In this document: positions 59,642 through 64,000 of the stretch, piece after piece
Layout of the letters: each line of letters opens with the position of its first letter
How positions within the stretch are numbered: the first letter of the stretch is position 1
Notes under the pieces: model-generated
What the model saw: only the letters and a program-made list of their open reading frames with translations
Told to the model about the DNA's origin: nothing
Database searches by the model: none
Origin: Fodinicola acaciae
GTDB taxonomy: Bacteria > Actinomycetota > Actinomycetes > Mycobacteriales > HKI-0501
Reading direction: 5' to 3'
Length of the DNA: 64,000 bases
Assembly: GCF_010993745.1 (NCBI RefSeq)
Contig: NZ_WOTN01000001.1
Location: 499,235 to 563,234, forward strand
Translations under genes and position numbers: made by a program

Positions 59642-60195
59642 ACCCCCAGGTCCTGTGGCCGGTCGATCCGATAGACCACGTGGTCGCGGTTGTCGATCGG
59701 GTTGTCCGGCTCCAGCTCGCCTTCCGCGACCCGGCGCAGGCCGGCCTTCTCCAGCGCTCGCCAGGATGCGCGGTTGGCCGCCGACACCGGTACGAGCACG
59801 CAGCTCGTGTCCGGATGACTCGACCAGGTGTCGTCGACGATCGCGCGGATCATCCGCGGTCCGATGCCGACGCCGGTGCGGCTCAGGTCGCCGATCAGAT
59901 AGTCGATCGAGACCGCACCGGCCGGCACCTCGGTGATGGCGCCGAGTTCGGCCAGATACGCCGGATAGTCGGCATAGCGCGAGCGCTGCACCAAGCCGAG
60001 CGGCTCGCCGTCGAGGAACACCAGCAGGTCCTCGGACGGCTCCGCGCCGCGCGCGGCAGGACCGAAGTCGCGAGCGACCGCCTCGGCCGAGGTCTCGTGA
60101 TGCCACCAGCGCGCGACGTGCGGTTGCTCCAGCCAGGCCGCCAAAAGCGGAAAGTCCGCCTCGGTCAGCCGGCGCCAGCGCCAGGTGAACTCCAT
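59638..60195 (-). CDS. GNAT acetyltransferase (aminoglycoside 6'-N-acetyltransferase-like fold)
   Basis: 185-residue protein. The pattern WRRLTEADFPLLAAWLEQPH with VARWWHH near residue 30, then VSIDYLIGDLSRTGVGIGPR and ANRASWRALEKAGLRRV, is that of the Acetyltransf_8 group, which includes AAC(6') and siderophore acylases. GVGIGPRMI is the acetyl-CoA P-loop. There is no resistance context, so no drug is assigned. Its stop codon lies in MITE-like element 2. It starts 1 bp after the next GNAT gene ends. Confidence 0.82.
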   Translation of the reverse strand: MEFTWRWRRLTEADFPLLAAWLEQPHVARWWHHETSAEAVARDFGPAARGAEPSEDLLVFLDGEPLGLVQRSRYADYPAYLAELGAITEVPAGAVSIDYLIGDLSRTGVGIGPRMIRAIVDDTWSSHPDTSCVLVPVSAANRASWRALEKAGLRRVAEGELEPDNPIDNRDHVVYRIDRPQDLGV

Positions 60196-60699
60196 TCACA
60201 ACCGCCGAAATGGCTCTGCGTAACGAAACTCGCCGCGTATCGACGGGTCGTACGCGCTGAGCGTGCGGGCCTGGAACGCCGGCAGCCAGTCCGGATCCGG
60301 TGGGGTGATGCCAAGCTCCGCCGCCGGACGGAAGCCGAACCGCGGATAGTAGTCCGGATGGCCGAGCAACACGATGACCGGCTCGTCGAGCGCGTCGGCC
60401 GCGCCGATCACCGCGTGCATCAACGCCGATCCGACGCCGGCCTGCTGCCGGTCCGGCCGTACGCCGAGCGGTCCGAGGCCGAGCGCGCGATGCGGACTCA
60501 CCCGGCCGCGAGTGCAGACGACATGACCGACGACCTCGTCGTTTTCGATCGCCACCAACGAAAGCGCCGGGATCCAGCCGGTGTCCAGGCGCAGCTCGTC
60601 GACGAGCCGCGCCTCGACCGGCGGATCGTTCTGGAAGGCCGCTGTGTGGACGGCCCGCACGGCCTCCGCGTCAGCCGGCGTCTCGCGTCTGATCAGCAC
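60196..60699 (-). CDS. GNAT acetyltransferase (YhbS-like)
   Basis: About 167 residues from GTG 60699 ([20 protein letters not shown]). A TTG at 60717 would add six residues. The acetyl-CoA loop is [14 protein letters not shown], and the C-terminal motif [19 protein letters not shown] is typical of the YhbS group, which acts on small molecules or proteins. It overlaps the end of the CAAX-protease gene by a few tens of bases and is followed immediately by the second GNAT gene. Both may belong to the GntR-led operon. Confidence 0.82.
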   Translation of the reverse strand: MLIRRETPADAEAVRAVHTAAFQNDPPVEARLVDELRLDTGWIPALSLVAIENDEVVGHVVCTRGRVSPHRALGLGPLGVRPDRQQAGVGSALMHAVIGAADALDEPVIVLLGHPDYYPRFGFRPAAELGITPPDPDWLPAFQARTLSAYDPSIRGEFRYAEPFRRL

Positions 60700-61618
60700 G
60701 CGCCGAGTCTGCGCCAACCGGTGCGGCCGGGCAATCGGAATTCGTCGCCGGCCACCGCCAGAACAGCACGACCGCCAGCAGTGCCAACAAAATCCAGCCG
60801 ACCGGTCCGGTCACACCGGCGACTTCCGGGCGCGGCGGATGCGCCGCGTCGCCGGCCAGGATGATCAGGCCCGCGGTGGCGTTGAACGAGCCGTGCGCGA
60901 TGACCGACGGCCACACGCTGCCGGATCGCAGCCGCAGCCAACCGATCACGAATCCGAGGCAGACGCAGGCGATGATGAAGTACGGCGCGGCCCAGCCGCC
61001 GAAATCGGGGTAGTTGTAGCCGAGCAGCGTCACCGGGAAATGCCACAAGCCCCAGATCACCCCGCTGAGCAGCAAACCGCGGAAGGTGCCGTAGGTGGTC
61101 AGCCGGGGGAGCAGCCAGCCACGCCAGCCCCATTCCTCGCCGAGTGCCGGGATCGCGTTGAGCAGCGGTGCCAGCACGACGGCGAAGGCGAGCTGGATGC
61201 TGAAGACCGTCTGCACCGGCGGCAGCTGCCGGCCGGTCCTGGCGAGTTCTTTGGCGTACAGGCTCAGATGCGCGAGATCCAACGACACCAGGCCGAGCGC
61301 GGCGCTGATCGCGATCGCCACCCCCACCACGACCGGCGTGCCGACCCAGGCGGCCAGCACCAGCCAGAGCGTACGGCCCTTTCGCGGGCCGAGCGTCAGA
61401 CCCGTCCGCCGAGCCCAGTCGCGGAAACGCACCTCGCGGTTTTTCAGCCGCCACACGACAAGTACGGCGATCGACGGCGTGGCCATCATGCAGGCCGCGA
61501 CCACCACGAACACCGGTGACCGCAGTCCACCGGTGAACCACGCCGGTGCGGCGATCAGCCAGGACAGGCCAAACGCGACGACGAGATAGACGACGAGGTC
61601 GTTCGTACGCCGGATCAT
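60671..61618 (-). CDS. CPBP/CAAX-type intramembrane metalloprotease
   Basis: 315-residue polytopic protein with about 8 helices. The family motifs are intact: [15 protein letters not shown] (EExxxR), then [17 protein letters not shown] (second-motif His), and [12 protein letters not shown] (third-motif His). Bacterial CPBP proteases are often linked to self-immunity or regulated proteolysis; no bacteriocin gene is visible here. The start overlaps the DUF1648 stop (ATGA). Confidence 0.88.
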   Translation of the reverse strand: MIRRTNDLVVYLVVAFGLSWLIAAPAWFTGGLRSPVFVVVAACMMATPSIAVLVVWRLKNREVRFRDWARRTGLTLGPRKGRTLWLVLAAWVGTPVVVGVAIAISAALGLVSLDLAHLSLYAKELARTGRQLPPVQTVFSIQLAFAVVLAPLLNAIPALGEEWGWRGWLLPRLTTYGTFRGLLLSGVIWGLWHFPVTLLGYNYPDFGGWAAPYFIIACVCLGFVIGWLRLRSGSVWPSVIAHGSFNATAGLIILAGDAAHPPRPEVAGVTGPVGWILLALLAVVLFWRWPATNSDCPAAPVGADSARADQTRDAG

Positions 61619-62595
61619 GACGCGTGCGTCCGGTTCGCCAGGGCGGTGAGCAGCGCGGCGCCGCGCTCGGCGTCGTCCACGCTGATGCCCAGCTCACCGC
61701 CGGACCGATAGCGGACGACCAGGCAGTCGCCGCCGCGGATCATGATCGTGCTGCCGCCCGGCAACCCCCGCCAGCCCCAGCCGCCGACCTCCACCGGCTG
61801 TCGCGGCTCACTCCATGCGCGGTCGATCCGGTCCAGGCCGATGTGGCGCACCGGCCAGCCAAACGGACCGAAACCGACGGCCAGCCCGCTGTCGTTGACC
61901 CGTACGCGCAAGGACGAGCAGGCGGTGAGCGCGAGGCCGATGACCGCGGCGACCAGCGGGGCGTGCCAGGTCAGGCCGGCCGCGCCGATCGCGGCGGCCA
62001 CCGCGAAAACCACTGCCAGGCCCAGAGCCACCGAGCCGGGCACGCCGAGCAGCGGGTTGGTCGCCGACGAGACCCAGGCGGCGCGTACGTTCGCGTCGAG
62101 CCGCATGGCCTTCGGATGTGCGGTCGCCAGGTCGGCCGGCGTGTCGGGGCCGAGTCGACCGAGCCGATAGCCGGCGAAACCGGCCGCGACGGCGATCACC
62201 AGCACGGCCGCCATCGCCGGCCAGGCCAGTGGCTGCGCGTGCCGCCAGTCGGTCACGTCCAGGTTTGCCGTGGTCGTCACGTACGCGAGGCCGACGCTGA
62301 GCACACCGGCGGCGCCGTAGACGGCAGAGACGGTCGCGCGTCGTCGCCGCCGTTCGATCCGGCCGCGTACGGCACCGAGCGCCAGCAGGCCGGCGATCAC
62401 GACCCAGGCGCCGGCCATCAACGCGAGCTCGCCGGCCAGCGGCATCGCGCGGTTTGGCTCGCCGAGCAGGCTCCAGTGGGTCGCCATCGGCTCCGGCAGC
62501 CGGTCGCGTACGGACAATGGAATCGCCGCCTGTGCGATGGCGACGACCACGGCCCAACTCGTCGCATACAGCAGAAACCTGCCGCGTACGGTCAT
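61615..62595 (-). CDS. DUF1648-domain membrane protein
   Basis: 326-residue protein. The N-terminal DUF1648 signature is visible in IPLSVRDRLPEPMATHWSLL, then GEPNRAMP, after the first helix. Four or more further helices lie between 55 and 240. A soluble PH-like C-terminus (LRVRVNDSGLAVGFGPFGWP) follows. In Bacillus, SdpI-type DUF1648 proteins work with GntR/YtrA-type regulators and immunity functions. Here the gene overlaps the GntR gene (ATGA), so it is part of that module. Confidence 0.82.
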   Translation of the reverse strand: MTVRGRFLLYATSWAVVVAIAQAAIPLSVRDRLPEPMATHWSLLGEPNRAMPLAGELALMAGAWVVIAGLLALGAVRGRIERRRRRATVSAVYGAAGVLSVGLAYVTTTANLDVTDWRHAQPLAWPAMAAVLVIAVAAGFAGYRLGRLGPDTPADLATAHPKAMRLDANVRAAWVSSATNPLLGVPGSVALGLAVVFAVAAAIGAAGLTWHAPLVAAVIGLALTACSSLRVRVNDSGLAVGFGPFGWPVRHIGLDRIDRAWSEPRQPVEVGGWGWRGLPGGSTIMIRGGDCLVVRYRSGGELGISVDDAERGAALLTALANRTHAS

Positions 62596-62939
62596 GACAG
62601 CTCCTCTATCAAGGCGATGACCTCCGGCCGGTCGACCCCGTAGCGGTCGGCTTCGGCCAGCAGCTCGCGCGCTTTCTCCACCAGCACGCTGCGGCCCTCT
62701 GGCGGACGCAGCACGGACACGCCGCGACCGCGGCGAAACTCCAGGACGCCTTCGTCGCGCAGGTCGCGCAGCGCGCGCAGGACGGTGTTGGCGTTGATCC
62801 CCAGCGCTGCCGCCAGCTCACGCGCCGGAGGCAGCCGCTCGCCGACCGCCAGCTCGCCGTCGGCGATCGCCCGCCGGATCGCCGAGCCGACCTGCTCGTG
62901 CAGCGGCCGCGGATCATGCAGGTCCAGTGTCAACAACAT
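62592..62939 (-). CDS. GntR-family regulator, YtrA type
   Basis: 115-residue regulator. The wHTH (about 8-75) reads RPLHEQVGSAIRRAIADGEL, RLPPARELAAALGINANTVL and EGVLEFRRGRGVSV, and only a short helical tail (about 40 residues) follows, as in the YtrA subfamily. ATG 62939 is chosen because an upstream extension to 63263 is not protein-like. First gene of a four- or five-gene operon of membrane proteins and acetyltransferases, and probably self-repressing through the adjacent inverted repeat. Confidence 0.9.
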   Translation of the reverse strand: MLLTLDLHDPRPLHEQVGSAIRRAIADGELAVGERLPPARELAAALGINANTVLRALRDLRDEGVLEFRRGRGVSVLRPPEGRSVLVEKARELLAEADRYGVDRPEVIALIEELS

Positions 62940-62940
62940 G

Positions 62941-62959
62941 GTGCTAATGACACTAGCAC
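62941..62959 (-). promoter_or_regulatory. GntR/YtrA operator GTGCTA-N7-TAGCAC
   Basis: A perfect 6-bp inverted repeat lies directly upstream of the GntR start. On the minus strand TATAGT overlaps its outer edge as a -10, so binding would block transcription. Confidence 0.65.
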
Positions 62960-63162
62960 TATAACGGTCGCGACGCTCCTCCACTTCACTCCACCTCGAC
63001 CCCCGGCCTGGCCACCCCAGCCATCTAATCGGGCAAAACGGACACAAAATGTGTCGGCAGTTCGCTTGGTCGCGCGCGCCCGAGAAACCTCCTCCACTTG
63101 GCTCTGTGTGCTCTGAGCTGCGCATATGACCATCGGTGGAGTATCGTCGGCACGCCGACGCG

Positions 63163-63204
63163 TTGTGCGTGGGGATTTGTGGGGTACAGTGGAGCGCAGT
63201 GGAG
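63163..63204 (+). promoter_or_regulatory. mraZ promoter with four MraZ boxes
   Basis: GTGGGG (63169), GTGGGG (63179), GTGGAG (63189) and GTGGAG (63199) repeat at exactly 10-bp steps, the known MraZ operator layout. TTGTGC (63163) and TACAGT (63185) give a promoter with 16-bp spacing overlapped by the boxes, consistent with autorepression. The rest of the 306-bp gap up to the GntR gene shows nothing further. Confidence 0.8.
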
Positions 63205-63245
63205 GATCCGGAACCACGGAGCTCCGCTCGGGGAGGGAGGCCGGC

Positions 63246-63677
63246 ATGTTTCTCGGCACTCATTCCCCGCGGCTGGACGACAAGGGTCGGCTGTTCCTGC
63301 CGGCGAAGTTCCGGGACGAACTGGCGGAGGGGCTCGTGATCACGAAGGGGCAGGAGCGCTGCCTGTTCGTGTTTCCGATGGCCGAGTTCACCCGGCTCGC
63401 CGAGCAGCTGCAGGCGGCTCCGGTCACCAACAAGACCGCTCGGGCCTACACCCGGGTGTTCTTCGCCAGCGCGTACGACGAGGTGCCCGACAAGCAGGGC
63501 CGGGTCACGATTCCGGCCAGCCTTCGTGAGTACGCGGGCCTGTCGAAGGACTGCGTGGTGATCGGCGCGTCGACCCGGGTGGAGATCTGGGACCAGCAGG
63601 CCTGGGACGACTATCTCACCGAGTCCGAGCCGGGATTCGCGGACGTGGAGGAGGAGGTCCTGCCAGGGGTGTTCTGA
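63246..63677 (+). CDS. mraZ: Transcriptional regulator MraZ
   Basis: 143-residue DNA-binding protein with two AbrB/SpoVT-like motifs, [13 protein letters not shown] (about 10-22) and [13 protein letters not shown] (about 81-93). ATG 63246 follows GGGAGGGAGG. The frame upstream to 63126 crosses the operator and is rejected. It is the first gene of the division and cell-wall cluster and represses it through the four boxes upstream. Confidence 0.95.
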   Translation: MFLGTHSPRLDDKGRLFLPAKFRDELAEGLVITKGQERCLFVFPMAEFTRLAEQLQAAPVTNKTARAYTRVFFASAYDEVPDKQGRVTIPASLREYAGLSKDCVVIGASTRVEIWDQQAWDDYLTESEPGFADVEEEVLPGVF

Positions 63678-63858
63678 GCACCCCGTTGATCGAGGCGATC
63701 GAGGCCGTTCCGCCAGGCCTCCAGCCGCTCCATCACCTGGCGCACCTTCCCCGGTGCCAGGCGTGCGAGCGGATGGGGACCTGACGGAACGTCACTGATC
63801 CAGCTGTGTCACGCAAACACGGCGCGCCAAGCGAAACTCGGGGGGAGGGTCGACGCGC

Positions 63859-64000
63859 GTGGACAACACCATCGAGCCAGAGCACACACCGGTGCTCGCG
63901 GAGCGGGTGGCCGAGCTGCTCGCGCCGGCCCTTCGCCAGACTGGCACCGCTCGCCAGGCGGTCCTGGTCGACGCCACTCTCGGGCTGGGCGGGCATGCCG
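63859..64000 (+). CDS. rsmH: 16S rRNA m4C1402 methyltransferase RsmH, N-terminal part
   Basis: The first 47 codons, truncated by the window edge. GTG 63859 has GGGGGAGGG upstream. [18 protein letters not shown] and [14 protein letters not shown] are the N-terminal signature of RsmH (MraW), including the SAM-binding glycine motif. It methylates N4 of C1402 in 16S rRNA. It follows mraZ after a 181-bp gap in which I see no gene. Confidence 0.93.
   Translation, partial: MDNTIEPEHTPVLAERVAELLAPALRQTGTARQAVLVDATLGLGGHA

Noticed and set aside
59638-60195. Aminoglycoside 6'-acetyltransferase resistance gene
   Set aside because: Fold similarity only. No mobile resistance context beyond a tiny MITE-like element.
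60736-60750. Another AATCGGA palindrome near the end of the CAAX-protease gene
   Set aside because: Only half of the core is present (AATCGGAATTCG) and it lies inside a coding region.

Overview
The window is about 64 kb of chromosomal DNA from a high-GC Actinomycetota. Nearly all codons end in G or C, GTG starts are frequent, and stop codons are often shared between neighbours. Lineage markers include an F420-type LLM oxidoreductase, DUF3040, DUF6504, SAV_6107-type HEPN and SCO6745-type proteins, an actinobacterial LexA box, the MoxR/DUF58/TgpA trio near mraZ, and the start of the division/cell-wall cluster (mraZ, rsmH) at the right end. I cannot place the genus from sequence alone.

Left third (1-30 kb). 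An efflux-adaptor/lipoprotein pair is divergent from a two-component system, with a symmetric operator between them. Then come a RecQ helicase fused to a phosphoribosyltransferase-like domain, a broken ArsR-type regulator, a MarR-like regulator divergent from a methyltransferase, IMPACT/YigZ, lon, and an MFS exporter. A five-gene sugar operon follows (ROK regulator, ABC ATPase, permease, binding protein, 3-hydroxyisobutyrate-type dehydrogenase). Next are a second ArsR-type regulator divergent from an MFS-hydrolase pair, an acyl-CoA synthetase, a polysaccharide deacetylase, and a sulfur-assimilation operon (leader peptide, sulfite reductase, zinc-ribbon protein, cysH).

Middle (30-46 kb). ftsX stands here without ftsE. 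It is followed by a gamma-carbonic anhydrase, a secreted DUF4185 protein, and an LLM oxidoreductase divergent from a MarR regulator. The SOS mutasome operon (DUF6504, HEPN, imuA, imuB, dnaE2) starts at a perfect LexA box. A phosphotransferase, a methyltransferase, a phosphodiesterase-like enzyme and dinB follow.

Right third (46-64 kb). This holds a GT-C-like membrane protein, DUF3040, an amidase, the TgpA-DUF58-MoxR operon, and leuS with a leucine leader peptide and attenuator. A GntR-led membrane/GNAT operon, mraZ with its operator array, and the first codons of rsmH complete it.

The most unusual layer is intergenic. (1) A repeat family occurs in three places (about 33.9-34.8, 41.8-42.2 and 55.5-56.4 kb). 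It has a conserved AT-richer core, a 44-bp palindrome-prone module, and G/T-rich or C/A-rich tandem arms. Two inverted copies bracket the SOS mutasome operon. (2) Two short MITE-like elements sit exactly between CTAG copies that serve as stop codons of the flanking genes. (3) Short palindromes with a common AATCGGANTCCGATT core recur. (4) Leader peptides precede leuS and the sulfite reductase gene. (5) A tRNA-like sequence with a non-canonical middle follows dnaE2.
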